DNA of 64,000 nt. Origin: Cohnella baijiui (lineage in GTDB: Bacteria; Bacillota; Bacilli; Paenibacillales; Paenibacillaceae). The stretch is from assembly GCF_020731285.1 (NCBI RefSeq), contig NZ_JAJFOW010000022.1:1-64000 (forward strand), written 5' to 3'. Each line of letters starts with the position of its first letter. Positions within the stretch are counted from its first letter, which is position 1. The notes below the pieces were generated by a model. That model was not told the origin of the DNA, did no database searches, and saw only the letters and a program-made list of their open reading frames with translations. Positions 1 through 8,593 of the stretch are shown here, piece after piece. Position numbers and translations under genes: made by a program.

Positions 1-307
1 GACGCAGTTGCAGGAGAACAAGCAAAGGATGTCACTTTGTTTGCAAAATTTCTGCCTCTGCCTACGAAAAAACGGAAAATAGGCTCGCTGGCACCCGTTA
101 CCTATTGTAAACTCCCCTTTTTACCCAAATAGCGTCGCTCACAACCGTTAGAGTTTTCGCAAGCTTTTGCGCACTCGCATCTACTCCTCTGGTTAAGCAC
201 CGATTTCGGTTTGAGGCGGAATTCTCGTTAATCCCCGGGTAGCATGCGATGAAATAAAAACAGCAGTTCAAAACTTTGAACTGCTGCTCTTTGTTGCGTA
301 CCGCCGC
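1..307. other. Intergenic region at left edge
   Basis: No supported gene lies here. The first 250 bases are less GC-rich than the coding DNA to the right, and I see no ribosome binding site followed by an open frame. The only recognisable element is the terminator hairpin at 255-286, which belongs to the lipoprotein gene on the minus strand. Confidence 0.6.
255..286 (-). terminator. Rho-independent terminator of the lipoprotein operon
   Basis: A 12-bp perfect inverted repeat (CAGCAGTTCAAA at 261-272 against 275-286) with a very short loop is followed, on the minus strand, by a T-rich stretch at 260-251. It lies about 20 bases past the lipoprotein stop, so it closes the regulator-kinase-lipoprotein operon. 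Confidence 0.9.
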
Positions 308-1870
308 TTACCGCGGCGGAGGTGTGGCGCCCGCAGCCGAAACCGGCCGCTTGCGCGCCAGATAGTCGTCGATCTGGCGCTGGGCTTCGGCTATGATCTT
401 GTCCAGGCCGCTGTTTTTCTGCAATTGGATATAGTCTGCCAGCGCCTTCTGCGGATCCGCGACCGTGCCGAGCTCGATCGCCGCCACGTACGTCTCGACA
501 TTGCGGTCCCGCAGGAGGAGCTCGTCGCGGATGCGGTCTTCGGAGATGAAGAGGCCGTCGATCGGCGAGTTGACGTTGTTGGGCTCGTTCGCGAACGCCT
601 CCTCCTTCAGCCAGAAGTCCTTGCCATAGGTCGGCGTCGGCCGCATGAACTGCGGCTTCCAGAATCCCCATTGACCGCCCCACTCCATATAGTTGCTCGT
701 AGGCGTGCTCATCCCTTCGGGGTAGGACACCGAGCCGTCCGGCTGCAGGAGGTACGTTTTGCCCTCGATACCGTATTGGACGAGGTCGTACAGCTTGCGG
801 TCCGTTTCCAGCAGATCGAGAAACCGCAGCGCGAGATCCGGATGCTCGGCGTTGCGGTTGATCGCGATGACGTTCGCCAGCGGCGTGCGGTTCACCACCT
901 TGCGGTCCGGATAGAGCAGCGAGCTCATCTGCTCGAACGACGGATCGCTGAAGCCTTGGTTCGCGTTCACCCACTCGTGCGACTGCGCCGTAAACAGCAT
1001 GTTGCCATTCCGCCACAGAGAGGCGCCGTCCTCCTTGTCGAGCAAAATGTCCCGGTTCAAAATGCCCGCGTCGTACCACTTTTTCGCCATGATGGCGGCT
1101 TCGAGATAAAACGGCTGCTGCTCCACCGGCTGGATGCGCACGTGCGGATCGTTCAAGTAGAAGCCCATGCCGTGAAAGCCGAGGTCCACCCACTCGTCCC
1201 GCAGCTTGTAAATATCCCGAGGCACCGTGCGGGAAAGCTTGGCGTCGGGATAAGCCTTTTTCAACGCCATCAGAAAGGCATCCACGTCCTCGATCGTGCG
1301 AATCGAGCCGGACGCGGGATTTAGCCCTGCCTTCTTGGCCAGATCCGAGCGCCACTGCGCATAGAAACGTTGATTCATCTTCATCGTCCACGGCAGTCCC
1401 GTGATGTTGCCGTCGATCATCGCGGCCTCCAGCGTCCCCTGCTGCATGTATTTCTCGTACAGGTGGGGAGCGTATAGCGGCAGCAGGTCGTTTAAGATCA
1501 GATAGGCGCCTTTGGCGGCCATCTGCTTGTAGGACAGCCAATCCCCGTCGAAGTTCAGGTCCCACCGGTCTCCGGAGGCGGACTTGACCATCATCTTGTC
1601 CTTGTAGTCGCCGATCGGGATGAAGTGGACGTCGAACCGGACGTTCAGCCCTTTGCTGCGCGCATAATCGCCGATGGCCGCCCACACTTCGTCCGTGGCC
1701 GCTTTCTTTTCCCCGCTGAAGTAAAAGCGCAGCAGCACCGGTTCTTCGGACGTGCCGCCCCGCCCGGGAGAGGCGGGTCCGGCCTTTTCTCCCTTTTCGC
1801 AGGCCGTGACGGAGACCAGCAGGAGCAGGCACAACGGTACGAACAGCCAAGCGTATCCTCTTCTAGTCAA
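308..1870 (-). CDS. Extracellular solute-binding lipoprotein (carbohydrate ABC transporter type)
   Basis: Predicted membrane-anchored sugar-binding protein of an ABC importer. The N terminus has positive residues, a leucine-rich hydrophobic core and a lipobox ending in TAC, so the Cys is the lipidation site; the rest resembles long LplA-type family 1 solute-binding proteins. A TTG start at 1870 overlaps the kinase stop and has AGGCGG nine bases upstream. An in-frame ATG at 1903 would give 531 residues but has no spaced Shine-Dalgarno sequence. It is the last gene of the operon, after a YesN-type regulator and a YesM-type kinase. No permeases are adjacent inside the window, so it may act as a sensor-associated binding protein or partner a transporter encoded elsewhere (inference). 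Confidence 0.88.
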   Translation of the reverse strand: MTRRGYAWLFVPLCLLLLVSVTACEKGEKAGPASPGRGGTSEEPVLLRFYFSGEKKAATDEVWAAIGDYARSKGLNVRFDVHFIPIGDYKDKMMVKSASGDRWDLNFDGDWLSYKQMAAKGAYLILNDLLPLYAPHLYEKYMQQGTLEAAMIDGNITGLPWTMKMNQRFYAQWRSDLAKKAGLNPASGSIRTIEDVDAFLMALKKAYPDAKLSRTVPRDIYKLRDEWVDLGFHGMGFYLNDPHVRIQPVEQQPFYLEAAIMAKKWYDAGILNRDILLDKEDGASLWRNGNMLFTAQSHEWVNANQGFSDPSFEQMSSLLYPDRKVVNRTPLANVIAINRNAEHPDLALRFLDLLETDRKLYDLVQYGIEGKTYLLQPDGSVSYPEGMSTPTSNYMEWGGQWGFWKPQFMRPTPTYGKDFWLKEEAFANEPNNVNSPIDGLFISEDRIRDELLLRDRNVETYVAAIELGTVADPQKALADYIQLQKNSGLDKIIAEAQRQIDDYLARKRPVSAAGATPPPR

Positions 1871-3677
1871 TGCTTGCCGCCGCCTCTCCCTCCGCTTCTT
1901 CATCCTTCAGCACGGGATGTCGGAGCGTAATCTTGGTGCCGCGGCCCGGACCCGTGTCGATCTGCAGCTTGTAGCGTTCCCCGAAATACAGCTTGAGGCG
2001 GTCGTTCACGTTGCGCAGGCCGACTCCGCGCCGCCTTGCGCCTGCGGGCTCCGTTCCGGCGTCCGTATCCAGCGCCAGGCGGGCGAGCGTCTCCTCCGGA
2101 ATGCCGTGGCCGTTGTCGACGATCTCGATGACGATATCCTGGCCTTCGCGGCGGCCGGACAATAGAATCTTGCCCTTCTCGAAGTTGTCGCGCACGCTGT
2201 GCTGGATCGCGTTTTCCACGAGCGGTTGAAGCAGCAGCCGCAGGAACGGCAGCGCCAGCGTCTCCTCCTCGAAGACAGTGATGATCCGCACGGGCTGCCC
2301 CATTCGCGCCTGCTCGATCTGGACGTAGGCCTTCACTTGCTCGATCTCGCGGCCGAGCGTCGTAATTTCCTTGCCTTGATTGAGACTCAGACGGAGCAGG
2401 TTCCCGAGCGCGGATACCATCTCGCCGATGTCGCTGCGCCCGTGATTTTCCGCCTTCCAGCGGATCGACTCGAGCGTGTTGTACAGGAAGTGCGGGTTGA
2501 TCTGGTGGCTCAGCACCTGAAATTCAAGTTCTTTCTTCTTCCGTTCCGACCGGGACGCCTCTTCGATCAAGCCTTCGATCTTCTGCGCGAGGCTGCCGAA
2601 GCCCCGGTACAGCCACCCGACCTCGTCCTGCCTCGTCAGCCAAGGAAACGCCGGCTGAAAGCTGCCCGACTCGAACTTGCGCATCAGGCGGACGAGCTTC
2701 ACGATCGGCTGCGTAAAGTACACCGTAATATAGAAGACGACGCCCAGGCAGCAGATCAGATAGACGATCAGGAAAATGACGAGCAGCCGGTTGATCTCCT
2801 CGATCGTGCCCGTCAGCTCGTGGAGCGGCGTCAGGCTGACCAGCACCCACGGCTCGCTGTCCATCCGCTGATAGGTCGCCAGATGCGTCGCGCCGTCGAT
2901 CGAGATGGACTCGGCGCCCTCGGTTCCTTTTCGGATGTCGTCGATGAACCTCTCGGAAGGCATCGGACGTCCGGTCCACGCGTTGTCCGACGTATCGTAC
3001 AGGACCAGGCCTTCCTCGTCCAGCAGCAGCAGCTTCTGGCCGTCCATCCGGTCGGACGGCGAGATGAACCGCTTTAGCTGGTCTTCCGACAGATCGGTCG
3101 CGACGATGCCGCGTGGAAGCTGATCGTGCAGGCCCGAAAACCGCTTCACGTACGTCAGCAGCGGCTTGGCGTACAAGCCTTGCCGGGGCATCGAGAGGTG
3201 CCAGGTCGGCACGATCGTCCGGAGCGATCGCCGGAACCACGCCTCGTCCTCGACCGCCGTCGATTCGCCGATCGTATTCATATAAGTCGAATACGTCCGC
3301 GGCGCGATCGGATAAACGTGCACCCGAAACGCGTCGATCAGCGGCGTGTTCTGATAGAGCACCGTAAGCAGATTGACCGTGAACGCTTCTTCGTCCTCGG
3401 CCGTCTCCGGCCTATTTTCCAGCAGCTCCTGCAGCCGCTTATTGCCGATCAAATCGTTAACCTGGTCGTTCATGCGGTCCAGGTAGATTTCGAAATTCTT
3501 TTTCGTCTGCTGCAAATAGCTCATCGAGATCGTCGTATTGGCGTTCGAGATGCCCTCGATCGACTTGATGTGCGCGTAATAGGCGAAGATCAGAAACGGG
3601 ACGATGATAATCATGAAGAAGATGAGGATCATTCGGTTCCGGAACGAGGACAAGAGCCGCAGCGAAATTTTAGTCAT
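1863..3677 (-). CDS. Two-component sensor histidine kinase, YesM family
   Basis: Membrane sensor kinase of 604 residues. An N-terminal membrane helix (about 15-35) is followed by an extracellular dCACHE-like sensing domain, a second helix near 295-320, a HAMP segment, and the His_kinase domain with its phospho-acceptor motif NPHFLYNT. The C-terminal ATPase shows the N box (PLVENAIQHS) and G box (DNGHGIP). Such kinases usually sense extracellular carbohydrate status, alone or through a binding protein. It starts inside the 3' end of the response regulator (8-bp overlap) and its stop overlaps the lipoprotein start, so the three genes are probably translationally coupled. Confidence 0.95.
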   Translation of the reverse strand: MTKISLRLLSSFRNRMILIFFMIIIVPFLIFAYYAHIKSIEGISNANTTISMSYLQQTKKNFEIYLDRMNDQVNDLIGNKRLQELLENRPETAEDEEAFTVNLLTVLYQNTPLIDAFRVHVYPIAPRTYSTYMNTIGESTAVEDEAWFRRSLRTIVPTWHLSMPRQGLYAKPLLTYVKRFSGLHDQLPRGIVATDLSEDQLKRFISPSDRMDGQKLLLLDEEGLVLYDTSDNAWTGRPMPSERFIDDIRKGTEGAESISIDGATHLATYQRMDSEPWVLVSLTPLHELTGTIEEINRLLVIFLIVYLICCLGVVFYITVYFTQPIVKLVRLMRKFESGSFQPAFPWLTRQDEVGWLYRGFGSLAQKIEGLIEEASRSERKKKELEFQVLSHQINPHFLYNTLESIRWKAENHGRSDIGEMVSALGNLLRLSLNQGKEITTLGREIEQVKAYVQIEQARMGQPVRIITVFEEETLALPFLRLLLQPLVENAIQHSVRDNFEKGKILLSGRREGQDIVIEIVDNGHGIPEETLARLALDTDAGTEPAGARRRGVGLRNVNDRLKLYFGERYKLQIDTGPGRGTKITLRHPVLKDEEAEGEAAASID

Positions 3678-5304
3678 CCGCGATGCCCTGCAGCCTGCGG
3701 TATTCCTTTGGCGTGCAACCCGCCTGCTTTTTGAACAGCTTCGTAAAATGAACGGGGTCCTTGTACCCGACCTCGGACGCGACTTGATAAATTTTGTATT
3801 GAACTTGTCCCAGCATTTTGCGCGCCCGCTCCATGCGAACGTCCGTCAAATACTCGAGGAACGTCTTGCGCTTCTCTTTTTTGAACAGCTTGCTGAGCCA
3901 AACGGGCGTGACGTGCACTTCCGCAGCCACGCTCTGCAGCGTCAGGCTTTCCGCGTAGTGCGCCCGAATGAACTTGTCCGCCTCCTGGATGATTTGGCTG
4001 GACGACGCGGCGTGGCTGCGGAAATTCCGGGCCATATCCAGCAGGAACCGCTCGGTCTGGGCGCGCAGCGATTCGAGCGTATCGAACTGCTCCAGCTGCT
4101 CCCAAAGGCCGATCGGATTTTTTTCCCAGCTGCGGTCCGTCCAACCGAGGGCGGAAGCTTTCTTGAACAGGGAAAGCAGCCATTCGAACAGCTTCTGCTG
4201 AATGTCCCGCGTCTGCGAAAGCTGCCAGCTCTGCACCATCTCGACGAAGCGGTCCATCGCAGCGGCGATATCCTCGTCCGTCCCATACCTCGCCAGATCC
4301 AGCACCTCGTCGAGATTGCGGATCGACGGGTTGTCCGGGTCGGCGTCTCCCTCCCACCCCTGGCTCGTCAGCAGACGGTTGCCGCCGTAGACGGCTTTCT
4401 GTTCGAGGATGTCGCCGGCCTCGACGAACCGCTCGTGCAGCTGATGGAAGCGGCCCGGCGCGGTGCTGAGCGCGATGCTGACCTTCACCTTCACGTAATC
4501 GTTGATGCGGCGGATGCACACCTGCGCCATTTCTTTGCACGCCTCCATCCGATCCGGGGTTTTGCAGCTCATCACCGCGATCCAGCGGTGCTTGGCGTCG
4601 GCGTAAAGCGCGAAGGGAGACGGGTACTCCTCCTCTAGCGTTTGTTTGACAACGTTTCCAATTCCGAAGACGATAAGGCCGATCTCCCGGGAAGAGCCGG
4701 TGCGGTTGCCGATCGCCTTCAGATCGTCCACCTCGATAACCATGACCGCCATTCGGTCCCACAGCATCCATTCCAGCTGCAGCGTCTGCAGCCGGTGCGA
4801 AATCCGCGCCTCGCGGTACGGATTGTGCTCGGACTCCGCCAGTTCCCGCAGCAGATCCTCGCGCATTTTCGGAATCGCATTTTGCACATGGTCGTTCAGC
4901 AGCAGCTGATTGGCTTTGGCGAGCCGTTCCTGCTCGAGCTCGTCGGCCGCTTTGCGCAGCACGTCCCCGAGCTCCGTCGTATTAATCGGTTTCAGCACGT
5001 AGTCCATCGCGCCGAGCTTCATCGCTTGACGAACCATCTCGAAATCGTCGTATCCGCTGACGACGATCGACCGCCACGAATAGGACGCCTCGGCCGCCAG
5101 CGCCTGAATGAACGCCAGGCCGGACATTCGCTTCATCTTAATATCGGTTACGATCAGCTCGGGCAGCAACGTCCGAGCGGCCTCCAAGGCGGTGTCCCCG
5201 TCGTCCGCCGTGATCACGTCGTCCACTCCGTAGTTCGACCAAGGGATCTTGGTCCGCAACCCTTCCCGAATCTCCAGCTCGTCATCCACGATGAGCACGC
5301 GCAC
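3670..5304 (-). CDS. AraC-type response regulator, YesN family
   Basis: DNA-binding partner of the YesM-type kinase just downstream. The receiver domain spans about residues 1-120, with acidic residues in IVDDE and the phospho-acceptor Asp54 in VTDIKM. A long central region of about 300 residues separates it from a C-terminal AraC double helix-turn-helix (around 440-544), recognisable by HVTPVWLSKLFKKE and GYKDPVHFTKLFKK. The length of 544 is typical of this family. It is first in the operon; two direct TAGCCAAT copies 96-124 bases upstream are candidate operator half-sites. The likely targets are its own operon and a sugar utilisation locus. Confidence 0.95.
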   Translation of the reverse strand: MRVLIVDDELEIREGLRTKIPWSNYGVDDVITADDGDTALEAARTLLPELIVTDIKMKRMSGLAFIQALAAEASYSWRSIVVSGYDDFEMVRQAMKLGAMDYVLKPINTTELGDVLRKAADELEQERLAKANQLLLNDHVQNAIPKMREDLLRELAESEHNPYREARISHRLQTLQLEWMLWDRMAVMVIEVDDLKAIGNRTGSSREIGLIVFGIGNVVKQTLEEEYPSPFALYADAKHRWIAVMSCKTPDRMEACKEMAQVCIRRINDYVKVKVSIALSTAPGRFHQLHERFVEAGDILEQKAVYGGNRLLTSQGWEGDADPDNPSIRNLDEVLDLARYGTDEDIAAAMDRFVEMVQSWQLSQTRDIQQKLFEWLLSLFKKASALGWTDRSWEKNPIGLWEQLEQFDTLESLRAQTERFLLDMARNFRSHAASSSQIIQEADKFIRAHYAESLTLQSVAAEVHVTPVWLSKLFKKEKRKTFLEYLTDVRMERARKMLGQVQYKIYQVASEVGYKDPVHFTKLFKKQAGCTPKEYRRLQGIADD

Positions 5305-5693
5305 CTGAATCTCCCACCCTTTTTCTTCGAGGATCAGACCATAGGGGCCCCTAACAAGAGTGTAGAGTCATCTGCGCGATTCGCGCAATGTGTGGATCTT
5401 AGCCAATTCTGGGTCGATTCTAGCCAATCGTCTTACCGACCGTCTAAAAAGCCAATAACGGCACGGAAAAGTTTGCGAATCTCCTCTTGCGGACGCAAGC
5501 GGTCGATCGCTGCTCCCTCCATGGAAAAAAGCCCCGCATCACAATAACAAATGGAGGTTGAGGTCATTTTTTTTCGATGAAAATCGGTTCTGCGCTGGGG
5601 TCATCAAATGAACGTAAGCGGTCCAACCTAACCCACCTGTTTTAGAGGAACAGCATATGATAAACTAAACAGAATCGGTTAGTCTTCCGTCTT
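5305..5693. other. Intergenic region between regulator operon and pseudogene
   Basis: No coding sequence is supported. It should hold the promoter of the response regulator operon. Visible structure: a 12-bp perfect palindrome TAGGGGCCCCTA at 5342-5353 and two TAGCCAAT copies at 5400 and 5421. GC content falls towards 5600, where decayed sequence begins. Confidence 0.5.
5400..5428. promoter_or_regulatory. Candidate AraC-type operator: direct repeat TAGCCAAT
   Basis: TAGCCAAT occurs at 5400-5407 and again at 5421-5428, in the same orientation and 21 bp apart start to start, i.e. two helical turns. It lies about 100 bp upstream of the AraC-type response regulator start. Regulators of this fold typically bind such tandem half-sites. 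The function is inferred. Confidence 0.4.
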
Positions 5694-6414
5694 TCATACG
5701 GATGACACGATCTGTTGCCCATTGAAGCGGTTATCTTTACCAATGGCGAACGTTCCCGCTATCGTGACCACTTCCTCTCCAATCAGGTTCTCCTCTTTGC
5801 CCCCGCCTTTCAGTAAACGAAGCGGAATCTGATCGCCTACTCGGTACGTGCCTTTCAATGTATCATCCACGAGAACGACAGACGCTTGATCACTCATGGC
5901 CTGAAATACTTCTGCATCGGTCTGAAATTGCGGCGCACGGGAAGTGAGCGGTAATTGATAACCTTCCCCTAGCCACTTTCCCCACACAACTTGCGAATAT
6001 GCCCATTTGTTACCATTCGTAGGGGGTGTTACTTCTGTAAGATCAACTGCATTTCCCTGGCTTCATCATGATTCCCGCTGTGCACGGAAACCACCTGAGA
6101 CACGTAGGGAAGACTGGCAATATTTCTGGTTTGAAGTCTCGTCTTAACCTTTTTAATTTGAGCCTCGGATAACTCAAGTCCGACACGCGGGTAAATCTCT
6201 GTACCAATTACACCAAAGTGTTTTTCTTCCCATAGTGATTTACTATGTGTAATCGAAGAAATGACAAAATAACAAGAAAAAATCAGAACGACACCAATAG
6301 ACCCTATTCATACGGCGAGTAGCGTTTGCCGTATCTGGGCTTTGAAATTTCCGGCTCCCATTTTCCAAAATATGCCCATAGTAGAGCCAACTCTCTCTTA
6401 GGGGCGCTTATCAT
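5694..6414 (-). pseudogene. Decayed FtsX-type ABC transporter permease
   Basis: Three consecutive minus-strand frames together resemble part of a large FtsX-family permease. ATG at 6414 opens a 36-residue frame ending RYGKRYSPYE at 6304. A shifted frame then encodes a membrane helix (IGVVLIFSCYFVISS) and continues to about 6060. A third frame runs to the stop at 5694 and includes TDAEVFQAM and VVLVDDTLKG, typical of the extracellular domain of Bacillus-type permeases. At least two frameshifts separate the pieces, and the downstream membrane segments are missing. The base composition is clearly more AT-rich than the neighbours, suggesting acquired DNA in decay. The only intact open piece is the last 97 codons (5694-5987). 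Confidence 0.6.
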
Positions 6415-6608
6415 CTTCGTCCCCTTAATACAGACATCAAATAGTAGATCTAAAGATGCACTTACGTTTTCGTAAACCAATCTCTTGAGTTAGGATCGAC
6501 TGGATCAAGCCGTTGGTTATCGGGCGCAAGAACTGGCTGTTTGCAAATACGCCGCGCCAGCCATGGCTAGCGCAGCGATTTGTATCTCTTTGAGCAATTT
6601 CCTAAGTG

Positions 6609-7811
6609 TTAGGCTTCGCTAAGCGTCGCCCGCTTCTTGCGTTTGTCCCAATGCATCTTCAAGTCGAATTGCTCGCAGAATGACTGCAGGGACACGAGAG
6701 GTCCATCGCCTTGATCGCTCATGATGACCTTGGGGAACGTTATGGTCTTGCCTTGGACGGTTAAGACGGAACGAGGATCGCGGCCATCGATCTCCGAATT
6801 GCCGTATGCGTACAAGGCATTCAGGAAGTCGTCCGGCGTTTTGTCCGAGCGACCGCCGTTGATGCGATATGCTTTGCGGTTCAGGGGGGTATCGATGCCC
6901 GACTCGGTCGTAAACGTCAGATCGATCCCCAGCTCCTTCACGATTTCGAGCAGATCGGCGTTGTACTTTCCGTAAGGAAAAGCCAGCGCCCCGTACGTAT
7001 TGCCGAGTTCCTCGCGCAGCCGCTTTTCGGCCAGCGCCAGATCCGCGGTTACCCGCTGCCGGTACTCCTCGGCCGTTTCCTTCCGGGCTTCCTTCTTCAT
7101 ATAAAGCCTGCCGACGGTGAGAGGCTTCTTGCCGCCCTTTTCGTTGACGACACCCATCCCGTGCATGTCGTAAGTATGGCTCATGAATGACATGCCCGAC
7201 CGCTTCATTTCGCGCATCTGCTCCCAATGCAGCTTTGGAATGCCGGGCTTGGCGTGATCGTCCACCCCGGAAACGATAATAAAGTTCACGGCGGGAAAGC
7301 CGTATTTCTTCAAGATCGGAAAGGCGATATCGTAGAACGATTCGTAGCCGTCGTCGAACGTGATGAGCACCGCGTTGTCCGGAACGGGCTTGCCGTTCAG
7401 CATAAAATCCCTGTACGCGTCCAACCCGATTACATGGTAGCCGTTATCCTTCAGCAGCTTCATCTGACCGTCGAACTGATCCGCGGAAATGATATCGTTC
7501 CGATTCGATTTGACCATGAGGTGATGGTACATCAGCACGGCGACGCGGTCGGTATAATGCCGGACCTCGGGCGGAGCGGACGATTCGGCCTTTGGCGGCG
7601 CGTCTTCCTTGAACGCTCGGTTCAAAAAGCTGAGCGGCACCATCAGGTCGCCGTCGATCCTTGCGGCTGCCGGCACCTCGTATATCTTGCCCTTCCAGCT
7701 GACGCTGATCGGCCCCGGGCCGGCTTTGGCCGGCGTTCTCAAGTTGAACAAGACGATGCCGACAATGATGCAGAACAATACGACGACTCCGATTCCATGT
7801 TTCTTTTGCAT
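6609..7811 (-). CDS. Polysaccharide deacetylase family protein with a split stalk domain
   Basis: Predicted membrane-anchored or secreted carbohydrate de-N-acetylase of the NodB/PgaB type, 400 residues. It has one N-terminal helix (about 6-24). The NodB core shows TFDDGYES (catalytic Asp and metal Asp), the HxxxH-like metal site in MSHTYDMH, and AFPYG. A short segment after the signal helix (ISVSWKGKIYEV to PLSFLNRAF) and the C-terminal 45 residues (VQGKTITFPK to WDKRKKRATL) both look like the copper amine oxidase N-domain-like stalk fold common in Paenibacillus, so the catalytic domain seems inserted in it. It is probably monocistronic; the ribosome binding site AAGGAGG lies 13 bases from the ATG, rather far. 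Confidence 0.9.
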   Translation of the reverse strand: MQKKHGIGVVVLFCIIVGIVLFNLRTPAKAGPGPISVSWKGKIYEVPAAARIDGDLMVPLSFLNRAFKEDAPPKAESSAPPEVRHYTDRVAVLMYHHLMVKSNRNDIISADQFDGQMKLLKDNGYHVIGLDAYRDFMLNGKPVPDNAVLITFDDGYESFYDIAFPILKKYGFPAVNFIIVSGVDDHAKPGIPKLHWEQMREMKRSGMSFMSHTYDMHGMGVVNEKGGKKPLTVGRLYMKKEARKETAEEYRQRVTADLALAEKRLREELGNTYGALAFPYGKYNADLLEIVKELGIDLTFTTESGIDTPLNRKAYRINGGRSDKTPDDFLNALYAYGNSEIDGRDPRSVLTVQGKTITFPKVIMSDQGDGPLVSLQSFCEQFDLKMHWDKRKKRATLSEA

Positions 7812-7946
7812 CGGTCATTCCAAGCCTCCTTGATGAACCCAGTATATCGGGCACATCTTAAAGGTGAAGCGGTCAATCCCTTATCAAACCCTTAAGTTTT
7901 GCTGAACAAAGGATCTTACAATCCGCTTGCGGCCATATTAGGTAAA

Positions 7947-7991
7947 GAACCCGGGAGATCGCCGCCTGTTAGACAGCGACTCGCCGGGTTC
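7947..7991 (-). terminator. Terminator-like hairpin after the WGxxG protein gene
   Basis: GAACCCGG (7947-7954) pairs with CCGGGTTC (7984-7991), and inner bases can extend the stem. It lies 22 bases beyond the stop codon at 8013. On the minus strand only three T residues follow, so termination strength is uncertain. Confidence 0.5.
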
Positions 7992-8012
7992 GGGAAATCA
8001 GATCAAATGAGA

Positions 8013-8462
8013 TTAGCGATTCGGTTCGCCGTTGCGGCTGCGCATGCCCGCCAGGCCGATCAGACCCAGCAGACCGAGCCAGCCCCAGTTCGAGCCGCGG
8101 GTCGTGGTCGCTCTCGCCCGGTATACGCCGTCCGTCGTCGAACGGGCGCGATACGTGCCGTTCGTGTATGCATGGTTCGTATAGCCATTGTAGCCGTTCA
8201 TGTTGTAGCCCGTCATGTTGTTGCCGGTCGTGTAGCCGTTCGGGGTGTAGCCGGGCGTGTTATACGCGTTGTATCCGTAGGTACTCGGCGTGTTGTTGTA
8301 GTAGCCCGTACCCGTCGTGGGGTACCCCGTTCCGGTCATGTTGAAGCTGCTTGGGGTCGGTGTAGGCGTAACGGTCGTCGTCGTGGTCGCCGCGAAGGCG
8401 GGAACCGCAAGAACTAAGGACAAGCAAGTACCGGCTGCCAGCGTGCCAATCGTTTTTTTCAA
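8013..8462 (-). CDS. Secreted WGxxGxxG-motif protein, Tyr/Asn/Gly/Thr-rich
   Basis: Small exported protein of 149 residues. It has a clean signal peptide (KK, then a hydrophobic stretch, cleavage near VPAFA/A), a Thr/Pro spacer, then about 80 residues of low-complexity NGY, GYN and YTN repeats. The C terminus has the WGWLGLLGLIGLAG motif followed by a basic MRSRN tail. This matches the WGxxGxxG family tail of Bacilli: a hydrophobic segment plus positive residues, likely a membrane or wall sorting signal. The start is a TTG at 8462 with AGGGAGG eight bases upstream. The function is unknown; the tyrosine-rich repeat suggests a structural or cross-linkable surface protein (inference). Confidence 0.85.
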   Translation of the reverse strand: MKKTIGTLAAGTCLSLVLAVPAFAATTTTTVTPTPTPSSFNMTGTGYPTTGTGYYNNTPSTYGYNAYNTPGYTPNGYTTGNNMTGYNMNGYNGYTNHAYTNGTYRARSTTDGVYRARATTTRGSNWGWLGLLGLIGLAGMRSRNGEPNR

Positions 8463-8593
8463 GTTGCGAACCTCCCTAGGTGTGATGGCCTTGGTGATGA
8501 TTTGAGTTCGCTAATTATCGTCTCCCGAATTCGCCGGAACATGCGCGCGAGCAGCCGTGAAACATTCCCTTCGCTGGCATTCGATACGCCTTA

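Noticed and set aside
425..1324. Plus-strand frame of 299 codons opposite the first lipoprotein
   Set aside because: Antisense shadow caused by high GC; composition rich in Arg and Val without domain features.
5342..5353. 12-bp palindrome TAGGGGCCCCTA as an operator
   Set aside because: A single copy with no partner element and no related site in the window; noted only in the intergenic entry.
6415..6608. Possible further gene fragment (short frame with KLLKEIQIAALAMAGAAYLQ)
   Set aside because: Only 27 codons with no start signal and no family resemblance.
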